Positions 34,580 to 44,757 are shown, numbered from the stretch's first letter. The stretch: 64,000 nt of DNA from Nostoc paludosum FACHB-159 (GCF_014698835.1 NZ_JACJTU010000013.1:124001-188000), one strand, 5' to 3'. Program-made: numbers and translations. Notes: generated from the letters alone by a model not told the origin.

Positions 34580-35048
34580 AAGTAATAACCCAACTCTATA
34601 TGATATTAATTATTCCAGATAATTCTCAGTATAAAAAGCGATCAAATACTAATTTGTTAGTGATATAGATCACAATTTAAATTAGCTAGATAAACAATCT
34701 GCTGTGATTTTGCCTAATATCATCAGTAACAGTAAAGTCCAACATTTAACTTTCCCTTAAAACTTGGCTAAATTAGCTTAAGTTATAGACCAGGCAAGTT
34801 TCCTCAGAAAAGTTACGGATAATTTTTTTGTTTTACTGCTGTCTATGTTGATTGTTTTTGAACTGAGATAAAAAAAAAGTATATATGAACACATTTTAAA
34901 CTGGAATTATGACAATCTTTAAACAGACATACTAAAGCAATAAAGATTCAGCAAAGAAAGCTAAGACATATGGTCGATGCAACAAAAAAAAGTTTATGTT
35001 CAAATAATTCTTACCTTGACGCTTCAATAACTCTCATAGGATGTAACC
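34580..35048. other. AT-rich intergenic region before the STAS gene
   Basis: This 469-bp spacer between divergent genes has many A- and T-runs. I see no repeat array, hairpin cluster or additional gene. It should contain the STAS gene promoter. Confidence 0.4.
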
Positions 35049-35378
35049 ATGCAAGCAGTGCTTCAGTATCCCAAAATTGCGGTTATTCAACCACAAGGCT
35101 CTTTGAATGCTGCAAACGCTTTAGAATTTGAACGAGATCTAACCACGGAGCTCACGAAAAATGATATTTCCATCTTGGTAGTAGATTTAGGGGCAGTAGA
35201 ATCCTTAGACAGCGCAGGTTTGATGGCATTGTTATCCGCACACAAACTGGCTTTGAGTTTAGAGAGGAGTTTCCGACTTTGCAATCTTGCTCCTTCAGTT
35301 AAAATTATTTTTGAACTGACGCAGCTAGATAGAGTTTTTGAAATTTTAGAAAGCGCATCTGACTTGTCTGCAACATAA
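35049..35378 (+). CDS. STAS-domain anti-sigma factor antagonist
   Basis: This is a single STAS domain of 109 aa, like SpoIIAA/RsbV. The strand-helix pattern is VIQPQGSLNAANALEFERDL, then ISILVVDLGAVESLDSAGLMALLSAHKLA. The phosphorylatable Ser is the one in LDSAGL. It is expected to bind or be phosphorylated by an anti-sigma or serine kinase partner; none is encoded nearby. The start is an ATG at 35049. Confidence 0.9.
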   Translation: MQAVLQYPKIAVIQPQGSLNAANALEFERDLTTELTKNDISILVVDLGAVESLDSAGLMALLSAHKLALSLERSFRLCNLAPSVKIIFELTQLDRVFEILESASDLSAT

Positions 35379-35537
35379 ATTCATATAAAAACTATGTAAA
35401 ACAAGCAAAGTTTAGGTGAGGAGCGGACTTTATGTAAAGGAGTTATAAGTTGTAACGATAAATTTTGTTGAAAGACCTAATTCGATGCTAAGGTTGGGTT
35501 TTAGTAACTGTAATTAAGGTAGCTCGAAGATAGCATA

Positions 35538-38261
35538 GTGGCTGTTGCAGTTGAAAAGCTAATAACATCGGATATTTTAAAACCAGGGCGTTACTTGGGT
35601 AACGAGCGCTTAGCAGTACACAAACCTTGGGAAACGACAACAATACGCTGGGTTTTAACCTACCCAGAAGTCTATGAAGTCGGTGCATCGAATTTAGGGC
35701 ACATCATTTTATATAACATTTTGAATGCCCAAAAGAGTCAGTTGTGCGATCGCGCCTACTTACCAGGACAAGATCTATCAGCCAAACTACGGGAAACTAA
35801 TACACCGTTATTTGCGGTAGAGTCAAAGCGATCGCTCACAGAATTCGACATTTTAGGCTTTAGCCTCAGTTACGAACTGGGTGCAACTAATATCCTAGAA
35901 ATGTTGGATTTAGCGGGAATTCCTTTAACGTGGCGAGAAAGAAGAGACGCGGAAACGCCGGGACACAGGGACAGGGAGAACAAAGAAAATATCACCGCGT
36001 CTCCCCATCCCCGCGTCGCCGCGTTCTCTCCTTACCCGTTAATTTTTGCTGGGGGACAGACAGCGACATCAAATCCTGAGCCTTACGCTGACTTCTTCGA
36101 CTTTTTCGCTCTTGGAGACGGAGAAGAATTACTGCCAGAGATTGGTTTGGTATTAGAAGAAGGCAAAAAAGCTCTTTTGAGTCGGGAAGAATTGTTACTA
36201 GACTTGGCACAGATCCCAGGCGTATATGTCCCTCAGTTTTACGAGATGGCAAATGATGGCTCAGTTCATCCTCTGCGTCCAGATGTTCCTAAACGAATTC
36301 TACGAAGAGTTGCAACCCCCATCCCAGCATATTCTATTGGCTTGGTTCCCTACGTAGAAACAGTACATGACCGCTTGACCATTGAAATTCGCCGTGGTTG
36401 CACTCGTGGCTGTCGCTTCTGTCAACCAGGAATGCTGACTAGACCAGCACGGGATGTAGAACCGGATAAAGTGGTAGAAGCAATTGAACAAGGGATGCGG
36501 GCAACCGGTTACAATGAGTTTTCCTTGCTTTCCTTGAGTTGTTCTGATTATTTATCCCTACCAGCGGTGGGGATGGAAATTAAAAATCGCTTAAGAAATG
36601 AAAACATTTCTCTGACTCTACCCAGCCAAAGAGTAGATAGATTTGATGAAAATATTGCCAATATCCTTGGAGGTACGCGGCAAAGTGGACTGACCTTTGC
36701 TCCAGAAGCTGGAACTCAGCGGATGCGAGACATCGTGAATAAAGGTTTGACCAATGAAGAATTGTTGCGGGGAGTGAAAACCGCTTGGGAGCAAGGTTGG
36801 GATAAAATTAAGCTCTATTTTATGATTGGCTTGCCAGGTGAGACAGATGCTGATGTCTTGGGAATTGCTGAAACAGTAAGTTGGCTACAGCGTGAATGTC
36901 GGGGCAAAGGCAGAAAACCCCTAAACTTTAATTTGACAATTTCTAACTTTACCCCCAAGCCCCACACGCCATTTCAGTGGCATTCAGTTTCTACCACTGA
37001 ATTTAAGCGCAAACAAAACCTGCTGCGGCAAGAATTCCGTCGGATAAAGGGAGCAAAGGCAAATTTTACCGATGTCCGGATTTCGGCAATGGAAGATTTT
37101 ATTGGACGGGGCGATCGCACTTTGGGCAAAGTACTGCGTCGCGCCTGGGAACTGGGTGCAGGTATGGATTCCTGGTATGACAATTTAGATAAAGCTTTTA
37201 CTGCTTGGGAAGATGCGATCGCCCAAGCCGGTCTAGATTGGAAATATCGCCAAATTGAAAACGGCGAATGGAATTTATTTCACGCAGAGGCGCAGAGGCG
37301 CACAGGAGCAGAGGAGGAAATAATAACTCCTTACTCAACACTCAACACTCACCACTCCCTCGATGCCGCCCTCCCTTGGGATCATATAGATACCGGAATT
37401 GACAAAAAGTGGCTCAAAGAAGACTTGGAACGCGCTCTAACAGCCGCAATTGTACCTGATTGCTCCTTTGAAGGTTGTTCTCACTGCGGTGTTTGTGGCA
37501 CTGATTTTGGTCACAATATCGTCATTGAACCACCTGCTGTGCCAAAATTCGCTGGTGAATTTGTCCCCAACACCACTAGAACACAACGAATACGAGTTTG
37601 GTTTGGTAAACAAGGTAACATGGCTTTGGTGAGCCATCTCGATTTAATGCGTTTGTTTGACCGAGTTGTGCGGCGAGCAGGCTTGCCAATTGCCTTTACT
37701 GGAGGATTTCATCCAATGCCGCGAATTTCTCTAGCCACTGCTTTGGCTTTAGGAGCTACCAGCAGCGGTGAAATTGCGGATTTTGAGTTAACAATGCCCG
37801 TGGCAATTGATACTTTTAAAGAACAACTAGCTAGAGAAATGCCCACAGACATACCTATATATAATGTGGCGCAAATCGATTTAAAAGCGAAAGCTGCTAG
37901 CCAACTGTTGGAAGCCGCAGAGTATTTGATGACTGTAGGAACATCAAATGAAGTGACACCTGCACAATGGCAAAACTGGATTGATAGCATTAAAGCCAAA
38001 GACGAACTCTGGTACGAGCAAATAACCAAGTCAGGCAAAAGCCAGTTAATAAATCTGCGCGATCGCTTGTTTGAATTGGAATTGGTAGAAACCGACAAGA
38101 ACACGGCAGAATGTATATCTGTTATTCGTTATGTAGGTAGCTACCGCCAAGATGGTTGGCTCTTACGTCCAGAACAAATTGTGTTTATGTTAGAGGCAGT
38201 AGCTAATGTAGAATTTCAAATCCTACACATCCACCGCAATCGCCTAGTTTTAGGGGTATAA
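35538..38261 (+). CDS. Radical SAM protein (TIGR03960 type) fused to a DUF2344 domain
   Basis: The N-terminal ~230 residues form a B12-binding-like domain (TIRWVLTYPEVYEVGASNLGHIILY). The radical SAM domain follows, with the cluster motif RRGCTRGCRFCQPGM (Cys288, Cys292, Cys295), PEAGTQRMRDIVNKGL and MIGLPGETDADV. After residue 690, IRVWFGKQGNMALVSHLDLMRLFDRVVRRAGLPIAFTGGFHPMPRIS marks the DUF2344 (TIGR03936) domain. Two extra segments encoded by spacer-type repeats sit in frame at residues about 135-164 and 582-608. The start is GTG at 35538. Length is 907 aa. The substrate is unknown. Confidence 0.92.
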   Translation: MAVAVEKLITSDILKPGRYLGNERLAVHKPWETTTIRWVLTYPEVYEVGASNLGHIILYNILNAQKSQLCDRAYLPGQDLSAKLRETNTPLFAVESKRSLTEFDILGFSLSYELGATNILEMLDLAGIPLTWRERRDAETPGHRDRENKENITASPHPRVAAFSPYPLIFAGGQTATSNPEPYADFFDFFALGDGEELLPEIGLVLEEGKKALLSREELLLDLAQIPGVYVPQFYEMANDGSVHPLRPDVPKRILRRVATPIPAYSIGLVPYVETVHDRLTIEIRRGCTRGCRFCQPGMLTRPARDVEPDKVVEAIEQGMRATGYNEFSLLSLSCSDYLSLPAVGMEIKNRLRNENISLTLPSQRVDRFDENIANILGGTRQSGLTFAPEAGTQRMRDIVNKGLTNEELLRGVKTAWEQGWDKIKLYFMIGLPGETDADVLGIAETVSWLQRECRGKGRKPLNFNLTISNFTPKPHTPFQWHSVSTTEFKRKQNLLRQEFRRIKGAKANFTDVRISAMEDFIGRGDRTLGKVLRRAWELGAGMDSWYDNLDKAFTAWEDAIAQAGLDWKYRQIENGEWNLFHAEAQRRTGAEEEIITPYSTLNTHHSLDAALPWDHIDTGIDKKWLKEDLERALTAAIVPDCSFEGCSHCGVCGTDFGHNIVIEPPAVPKFAGEFVPNTTRTQRIRVWFGKQGNMALVSHLDLMRLFDRVVRRAGLPIAFTGGFHPMPRISLATALALGATSSGEIADFELTMPVAIDTFKEQLAREMPTDIPIYNVAQIDLKAKAASQLLEAAEYLMTVGTSNEVTPAQWQNWIDSIKAKDELWYEQITKSGKSQLINLRDRLFELELVETDKNTAECISVIRYVGSYRQDGWLLRPEQIVFMLEAVANVEFQILHIHRNRLVLGV

Positions 38262-39856
38262 TCCCTCTATGGCAACTTGCTAGTAGTTGTCATAAGATGG
38301 CACATCATAGGAATTGATTTTTAGCAAGGTTGCGTTAGAATGAGATGAAGAGAAATTTTCTGGCGCTGCATTGAATTAGCTGGTTCACTACCCTCGGATT
38401 AAGGGGGCGAAAGCAAAGATTTTAGAGTGCAACTTCTAGGATTTTATCCCAGACAAACTGAGGCAGATTAAAGAACACACACTCTCTCTATAGCTACCTT
38501 GTGAATCAGTAACGAACAGCAGGCTCGGTTAGGTTCTCTAACTCCATGCTTTTTAAACAACTGCTGAATGTCTAATCCACAGTAGTGCCTAACAGCCAGT
38601 GCGTTACTCTTGTAGAGTTGTACTCCTTTGGAGAACTCGCTATGAAACCAACTGCTGTCGGCTATGCCGACTTATAGACGCTCACAGACGCGCAAAGCCA
38701 AAGCGCAGTTTGCCCTAGGCCAGAGCAACTTCAGGTAGAGTAGCGACTGGTGTTGCTGAATATAACCCTAAGGATAAATCTGGGGAATGGAAAATAGAAG
38801 TAGTTTTTTTTTGTTAACGACTTCAGTAGGTTACTCTCAAATCAAATATCCTGAGTTAAAAGTTGACTCAGGATTTAGTACTTTCAACTCAGAACTCTCT
38901 TTCAAAGAGAGTATTACATCAGAAATCAACCACGGACGGTTGATTTAATTGCTTAAACAATATGAATATGCAGCCGATCTGGAATAATCAAGCGTGTGAA
39001 AGCTCTTAAGAGTATCAATAGCTATTTAACTGAGAAGCTCAGGTTGACTTCCGATTTTCAATTTTTAGATTTTGCGTACTCCTAGGTCGAAGCAAGCTAC
39101 GCGTAGCGTGTCGGAGACAAAAGTTGAGTCAGTTGCTTGGGTGAGTTTTTGCATTTTTACACTGGCATTTAAGCGGAGGAAACCTCCGATTAAAGCTTTT
39201 CAAGACAGATTTTGGATTGTTTTTTCGTTCATACCCACCTTTTTGGGTGGGAACTAATCTTAAATCATCAATCTAAAATCCTTAAGCTTGTTACCCTTGT
39301 GGTCTGTTTCAATTCAAAAGACGCTCCTACGTCGCTCTAAGCGTACCCCTATGGGGAAGCAAGCTACGCCTAGCGTCTCGTAGAGAACCTATGCCGTTGG
39401 CAAGCCTCTCGAAGAGAAGGCTTTACGCTACGCTATCGTAAATCTAAAATCCACAATTGCTTGACGATTGTTATTACCAGTAGCGTCTTTTTAGGCTCAC
39501 AGGAATAAAAGGTATAATATCGAACTGGAATTACACTGAAAATGAAAACTGATGCAAAGACCAGACATTTGCTAATAAAGAGTTTCCCTACTTGTTTGCC
39601 TTTAGCGTTTTTGTTCCCTCATTCGCGTTAGCGTCTCCCCAGAGAAGAGGGTTCCCCCAACGTAGGGTAGCAACTGTCGTGTCAAAAGAAGTTTGAGCTA
39701 AGGCTAAAGAGTTCTTCCTTTGGAGTACCAACGATAGCTGTAACATTGTCTCAAAAGGCACAGCGATGCAAGGACTTTTCATTTAGAAGTAATTAACCGG
39801 ACTTGATACAACAAACCTCTAGACCTGCTAGTGCTGCCAATTTTTGAGGAAATTGA
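38262..39856. other. Long repeat-rich leader region ahead of rne
   Basis: This 1.6-kb stretch has no convincing gene. It contains three hairpins close together at 38848-38946, and a GGGTGGG hairpin at 39232-39252. Dispersed palindromic elements with GCTACGC.TAGCGT and TCTCGTAGAGAA cores lie at about 39085-39120, 39300-39440 and 39600-39665, and AATCTAAAATCC heptamers at 39262-39285 and 39438-39455. It probably holds the rne promoter and a long 5' untranslated region; such leaders take part in RNase E autoregulation in other bacteria. Confidence 0.6.
38848..38946 (+). ncRNA. Candidate structured RNA: three hairpins in tandem
   Basis: Hairpin 1 is ATCCTGAGT/ACTCAGGAT (38848-38856, 38866-38874), hairpin 2 is ACTCTCTTT/AAAGAGAGT (38894-38912) and hairpin 3 is AAATCAACC/GGTTGATTT with an ACGGAC loop (38923-38946). 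All arms are perfect. It could be part of the rne leader or a separate small RNA. Strand is assumed from the downstream gene. Confidence 0.4.
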
Positions 39857-41959
39857 ATGCCAAAACAAATTATTATCGCGGAGCAGCACCAAATTGCTGC
39901 GGTTTTTTCTGAAGATCAGATACAGGAACTGGTTGTTGCTACTGGTCATCATCAAATAGGTGATATCTACTTAGGAGTAGTAGAAAACGTATTACCTGGA
40001 ATAGATGCAGCTTTTGTTAATATTGGCGATCCGGAACGCAACGGCTTTATTCACGTCACGGACTTGGGGCCATTAAAGCTAAAGCGTACCGCAGCAGCAA
40101 TCACAGAATTATTAGCACCACAACAGAAGGTGTTGGTGCAAGTGATGAAAGAGCCAACGGGGACAAAAGGGCCGAGGCTTACAGGTAATATCACCTTACC
40201 CGGACGTTATGTGGTACTGATGCCCTATGGCAGAGGCGTAAATTTATCCCGGCGGATTAAAAGTGAAAGCGAGCGCAACCGCTTGCGGGCGCTAGCGATT
40301 TTGATTAAACCGGCGGGAATGGGTTTGCTGGTGCGTACAGAAGCAGAAGGCAAACCAGAAGAAGCGATTATGGAAGATTTAGAAGTGCTGCAAAAGCAAT
40401 GGGAGGCAATCCAACAGGAAGCCCATTCCACCCGCGCCCCAGCACTACTCAACCGGGACGATGATTTTATTCAGCGCGTATTGCGAGATATGTACGGCGC
40501 AGATGTGAATCGGATCGTTGTGGATTCCAGCACTGGTTTGAAGCGAGTTAAGCAGTATTTACAGAACTGGAGTGGAGGCCAAACACCTCAAGGGCTGTTA
40601 ATCGATCATCATCGCGATCGCTCACCAATTTTAGAGTATTTCCGGATTAACGCCGCCATCCGAGAAGCCCTGAAACCAAGGGTAGACCTACCTTCTGGAG
40701 GTTACATTATCATTCAGCCGACTGAGGCATTAACAGTAATTGATGTTAACTCAGGTTCGTTTACGCGATCGGCAACAGCCAGAGAAACGGTTTTGTGGAC
40801 AAACTGTGAAGCAGCAACAGAAATTGCTCGGCAATTGCGTCTGCGAAATATTGCCGGGGTGATTGTCGTTGATTTTATTGATATGGAATCGCGACGCGAC
40901 CAACTGCAAGTTCTGGAACACTTTAATAAAGCACTCAAAGCAGACAAAGCTCGTCCCCAGATTGCTCAACTAACTGAACTAGGTTTAGTAGAACTGACTC
41001 GCAAGCGTCAGGGTCAAAATATTTACGAATTGTTTGGTGAAACTTGCCCCACCTGTGGCGGTTTAGGACATACCGTGCGTCTGCCGGGAGAAATCGAAAA
41101 TCGATTCCCCACACCAACAGAAATGCCAGAGCGTGAGCGTTTTGTTTCTCCTTTACCTCACAGAGAGCCGCGTCAGCCATCTGCCCGCATCCCAGAACCA
41201 CGAGAAACCTATGATGGATTTGGGGAACCATTTGATGGCGATTCAGAATTGAGTAATCTTAATCTAATCAATCATCCAAGTTATCAAGAACTGAACGATA
41301 ATAAGCGTCGTACCCGAACTCGTCGGAGTCGCATTGGTGGTATTAACGGATTAAATGGGAAAGATGAAGCCCGGAGTGGCACTAATCCACTTGCTTTTGT
41401 CAACGAGCCAGACTTAGACCTTGACGGTGAACCAGAACTGGGAGTAATGCCAGAAATTCCCTCACCTACCCTTGGTAAGCCAGGTTGGAGTGAAAGAATA
41501 GAGCGCACTAAAATTACCAAAGCAGAGCCAGTCAAACCAGTGGTAGAACCACCAGAAATTAGGACTGTAGAAATGACACTCCAAGAACAGGATATGTTTG
41601 CCTTAATGGGAATCTCTCCTTTGGTGAAATTGGAGCAAGAAGTTAAAAATCCCAAGTCTGTGATTATTAACGTGATTCAGCCCGGCCAACTGCCAACGCC
41701 GCCAACTGAATCGATCCCAGAACCAATTACCGCTCAAAGGGCAACATCTGAACTTACTCCAAGCAGAATACCGATACCGAAAGTTATTGAGCCAGAACAA
41801 AAATCCTCAATCCAAGAGATAATCCAAGATACAGCTGAACCATCAGAGTTTACTGACAGCCCTTCGACACCTGTGGCAAACGTAGATGAAAGTGATGCAA
41901 GTAGCACCACAGCCAACCGTCGCCGCCGTCGTCGTTCCTCGGCGCTCGACGACAATTAA
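39857..41959 (+). CDS. rne: Ribonuclease E/G family endonuclease
   Basis: This is the main endonuclease for mRNA decay and rRNA processing. The N-terminal S1 RNA-binding region is at about 35-130 (GDIYLGVVENVLPGIDAAFVNIG). The catalytic Asp residues are in ALTVIDVNSGSF and GVIVVDFIDME, and the zinc-link is CPTCGGLGH. The C-terminal ~270 residues are a Pro/Glu-rich disordered tail ending in [13 protein letters not shown], the arginine patch conserved in cyanobacterial RNase E. The start is an ATG at 39857 with TTGAGGAAATTGA upstream. It forms an operon with rnhB 8 bp downstream. Length is 700 aa. Confidence 0.95.
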   Translation: MPKQIIIAEQHQIAAVFSEDQIQELVVATGHHQIGDIYLGVVENVLPGIDAAFVNIGDPERNGFIHVTDLGPLKLKRTAAAITELLAPQQKVLVQVMKEPTGTKGPRLTGNITLPGRYVVLMPYGRGVNLSRRIKSESERNRLRALAILIKPAGMGLLVRTEAEGKPEEAIMEDLEVLQKQWEAIQQEAHSTRAPALLNRDDDFIQRVLRDMYGADVNRIVVDSSTGLKRVKQYLQNWSGGQTPQGLLIDHHRDRSPILEYFRINAAIREALKPRVDLPSGGYIIIQPTEALTVIDVNSGSFTRSATARETVLWTNCEAATEIARQLRLRNIAGVIVVDFIDMESRRDQLQVLEHFNKALKADKARPQIAQLTELGLVELTRKRQGQNIYELFGETCPTCGGLGHTVRLPGEIENRFPTPTEMPERERFVSPLPHREPRQPSARIPEPRETYDGFGEPFDGDSELSNLNLINHPSYQELNDNKRRTRTRRSRIGGINGLNGKDEARSGTNPLAFVNEPDLDLDGEPELGVMPEIPSPTLGKPGWSERIERTKITKAEPVKPVVEPPEIRTVEMTLQEQDMFALMGISPLVKLEQEVKNPKSVIINVIQPGQLPTPPTESIPEPITAQRATSELTPSRIPIPKVIEPEQKSSIQEIIQDTAEPSEFTDSPSTPVANVDESDASSTTANRRRRRRSSALDDN

Positions 41960-41967
41960 TTTGCCTT

Positions 41968-42645
41968 ATGGTAGAAACACAGCAAACTGCTGCTAATTGT
42001 TCCCCAGCAATTCTGGAAGAATCCAGTTGGCTGGAGTTTTCTACCTTGTCAGGGATTTCGGGGTTAGTTGCAGGTGTGGATGAAGTAGGGCGAGGCGCTT
42101 TATTTGGCCCTGTGGTGGCCGCAGCCGTAATCCTGCCAGATTATGCTTTGCCAGAACTAATGGCAGCTAAAATTAAAGACAGTAAAAAATTGTCTAGTCA
42201 AAGAAGAACTCAGCTAGCACAACAAATTTGGGGACTGGCTGTAGATTGGAAAATTGGGTTTGCTTCCACTGCCGAAATTGACAAGATAAATATTTTGCAA
42301 GCGACGCTGTTAGCAATGAAGCGGGCTGTACTAAAGTTAAAAGTACAGCCTACACTCTGCTTAGTTGATGGCAATCAGTCAATTCAAGATCTTTTATTGG
42401 CCCAACAAACAATAGTCAAAGGAGACGAGCGCTCGCTTGCTATTGCCTCTGCCAGTATTGTCGCCAAGGTTTGGCGTGACGAGCTAATAATGCGTTTAGC
42501 ATCAAAATACCCAATGTACAACTTAGAGTGTAACAAGGGTTATGGTAGCCAGCAGCATCTGCTGGCTCTGCAACAATACGGCCCATCGCCACTACATCGC
42601 AAGTCTTTTCGTCCTTGCCAAATCAAAGTACTGGATAGTGAATGA
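41968..42645 (+). CDS. rnhB: Ribonuclease HII
   Basis: RNase HII removes RNA primers and single ribonucleotides from DNA. The active-site acids are in GVDEVGRGALFGPV (Asp, Glu), LCLVDGNQ and, later, the VAKVWRDELI segment; KIKDSKKLS is the family's second motif. The protein is 225 aa with an N-terminal extension of about 35 residues (MVETQQTAANCSPAIL) before the core, so a later start cannot be fully excluded. It lies 8 bp after rne, in an arrangement common in cyanobacteria. Confidence 0.95.
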   Translation: MVETQQTAANCSPAILEESSWLEFSTLSGISGLVAGVDEVGRGALFGPVVAAAVILPDYALPELMAAKIKDSKKLSSQRRTQLAQQIWGLAVDWKIGFASTAEIDKINILQATLLAMKRAVLKLKVQPTLCLVDGNQSIQDLLLAQQTIVKGDERSLAIASASIVAKVWRDELIMRLASKYPMYNLECNKGYGSQQHLLALQQYGPSPLHRKSFRPCQIKVLDSE

Positions 42646-42653
42646 TGCAATAA

Positions 42654-43241
42654 TTACTCAGGGTTTAACATTGGCAGTTTACTACTGTCGCCGTTAATTC
42701 CTTGATTTTTCGTTTGTGATATTACCCAGTGGCGATAATCTGCCAAAAGTTGATGTAATAGCCTTTGCTTGACCGTCAACAGCACGCTTTTGAGCAAACC
42801 ATTGCCAGTAGCCTCTAAAATTGGCTTGGGAGTCAGGGAAAATGGTGGTGGCAAATCTATTTGTACTTCTAAATCAGCTCTTCCTTGCAGGCGAGTACCT
42901 GTGCTTAACTCTTTGGGAGATAAATGCCCTTTTAAATTGAGAGCAAAGCGCTGATTAATATACTCGAAACCTAGAATTTCACAGCCTAGCGATCGCAAAT
43001 AAATTATGTCATTTGATTCTACCCAAACTCTCATGTCTACAGTCGGTTGAATACTCAGTGACATAAAAGTCAGCGGACGCATTTTCAAGCGAAATATCTC
43101 TTCAGAAAGTTGCTGAATGCGGCTATTGTCAACCAATGCCTTAACCAGACGTTGAGGCTGACGTAAATAGTACTGAATCGGAATAGGCTCCTCTGGAACG
43201 GCTATTTCAACCGATTGGGACGCTGTAAACCGGATAGCCAT
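42654..43241 (-). CDS. DUF1997 family protein
   Basis: This is a conserved phototroph protein (cyanobacteria and plastids) of unknown function, 195 aa. The features are YYLRQPQRLVKALVDNSRIQQLSEEIFRLKMRPL, FMSLSIQPTVDMRVW and a C-terminal GNGLLKSVLLTVKQRLLHQLLADYRHW. The fold looks like a SRPBCC/START-type lipid-binding domain. The start is an ATG at 43241. It converges on rnhB with only 8 bp between stops. Confidence 0.85.
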   Translation of the reverse strand: MAIRFTASQSVEIAVPEEPIPIQYYLRQPQRLVKALVDNSRIQQLSEEIFRLKMRPLTFMSLSIQPTVDMRVWVESNDIIYLRSLGCEILGFEYINQRFALNLKGHLSPKELSTGTRLQGRADLEVQIDLPPPFSLTPKPILEATGNGLLKSVLLTVKQRLLHQLLADYRHWVISQTKNQGINGDSSKLPMLNPE

Positions 43242-43869
43242 GAGCGAATAAAAGTATATGTTTCTTAATTTTAATATTTTTTAACAACTTAAATCTGATT
43301 ACAGAAAAGTAAAAATTTTATTTACCATCAAAATTATACTTGTTGATGAGGTATACGCGATCGCCAAAAAGTTGGTAAGCTCATTACTATCTTTTCTTAA
43401 AGAAAGTTTAGATTACGAATTAAGCATTGACAAAAAATTACAAATATGTAATCCAAAATCGGATAAGCTAATAAAATTTATCTTCAATCTTCAGATAAAT
43501 TTAGGGAAAAATTGCCTGCAAATCCGACTATTAGAGAACTGCTATGCATAGCTTATTTAATTAAATTCATAATTCGATTTATTTGTATATGTATAAAAAT
43601 ATGGCATTGCTGAATCTAGGGATGATTTTTAACCTCACGCATTCGCCTTTAGCATTCCTGTAGGGTAGGCGCAAAAGCAAGGCAGCGCGGTCTTGGGGGT
43701 TTCCCCATGATGAGCAATTACCGCGCAAAGAATCTACCTTTAGCCTTCGTCAAAAATATTAATTCATCCCACATTTATGTAACGTCAAAAATATTTAGGA
43801 TAAAATCCTTTTCTACTATTCCTTCTCGACACCTAGTTCTAGTGAAACTATCAACTCAAGGCTAATGGC
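43242..43869. other. Intergenic region with a dispersed repeat
   Basis: The first 350 bp are AT-rich with nothing recognisable. A GC-rich dispersed element occupies about 43630-43745. It includes GCATTCGCCTTTAGCATTCC and arms GCGCGGT/ACCGCGC (43685-43691, 43720-43726) around a TTGGGGGTTTCCCC core, a repeat I associate with many Nostoc spacers. The remaining ~100 bp should hold the pheA promoter. Confidence 0.6.
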
Positions 43870-44742
43870 ATGATTATATCGATCGCACATTTAGGGCCAC
43901 CCGGCACTTATTCAGAACAAGCAGCTGTTTTTTATGTCAACTGGCTGGGCAAAAGTACAGGAGTTGAAACTATTTTATGCCCCTATCCCAGCATCTCCCA
44001 ATCGCTGCAAGCAGTTGCTAAAGGTCAAGCCCAGTTGGCTGTTGTGCCAGTGGAAAATTCTATTGAAGGGAGTGTGACCATGACGCTAGATACAGTGTGG
44101 CAGTTGGACAAGTTACAAATTCAGTTGGCCTTGATATTACCCATTGTGCATAATTTAATTTCCTGTGCCACTAGCTTAGATAGCATTCAAACTGTTTACT
44201 CTCATCCCCAAGCTTTGGCACAATGTCAGCTATGGTTAGAGCGGTTCCTCCCACGAGTACAGATTATTGCTAACAACTCTACAACCGAAGCACTAGGGCG
44301 ATTGGAACAAGAGCCGACAACAGCAACTATCGCCTCTAGTAGAGCAGCTGATCTCTACAATCTGCCCATACTTGCCAGGGCTATTAACGATTATCCAGAA
44401 AACTTTACTCGTTTTTGGGTAGTAAGTCAGGGCCAACCAAACGCTGGATTTCAGAACGTTAGACCAAGTTGTAGTCACACTTCCCTAGCTTTTAGCGTAC
44501 CTGCTAACATCCCAGGAGCGTTAGTCAAACCTTTGCAAATCTTTGCTCAGTTGGGAATTAACCTCAGCCGGATTGAATCTCGTCCCACAAAGCGATCGCT
44601 AGGTGAATATTTGTTTTTTATTGATGTAGAAGCAGACGCCAAAGAAACACAAATGCAATCTGCTTTAGCAGAATTAAGTAGCCACACAGAGATTCTCAGA
44701 ATTTTGGGCACTTACAGTGTTTTACCAGTAAGCGTTGTTTAG
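43870..44742 (+). CDS. pheA: Prephenate dehydratase
   Basis: This enzyme converts prephenate to phenylpyruvate in phenylalanine synthesis. The catalytic domain (1-185) has AHLGPPGTYSEQAA, VVPVENSIEGSV, and the TRF motif in NFTRFWVVS. The C-terminal ACT domain has SLAFSVPANIPGALVKPLQIFAQLGINLSRIESRPTK with the ESRP phenylalanine-binding motif, so feedback inhibition is likely. At 290 aa it is monofunctional (no chorismate mutase domain). The start is an ATG at 43870. Confidence 0.95.
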   Translation: MIISIAHLGPPGTYSEQAAVFYVNWLGKSTGVETILCPYPSISQSLQAVAKGQAQLAVVPVENSIEGSVTMTLDTVWQLDKLQIQLALILPIVHNLISCATSLDSIQTVYSHPQALAQCQLWLERFLPRVQIIANNSTTEALGRLEQEPTTATIASSRAADLYNLPILARAINDYPENFTRFWVVSQGQPNAGFQNVRPSCSHTSLAFSVPANIPGALVKPLQIFAQLGINLSRIESRPTKRSLGEYLFFIDVEADAKETQMQSALAELSSHTEILRILGTYSVLPVSVV

Positions 44743-44757
44743 TCATTTGTCAGTTGT

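Noticed and set aside
39072-39257. 61-codon plus-strand open frame in the rne leader
   Set aside because: It is made of dispersed palindromic repeats and lacks a ribosome site.
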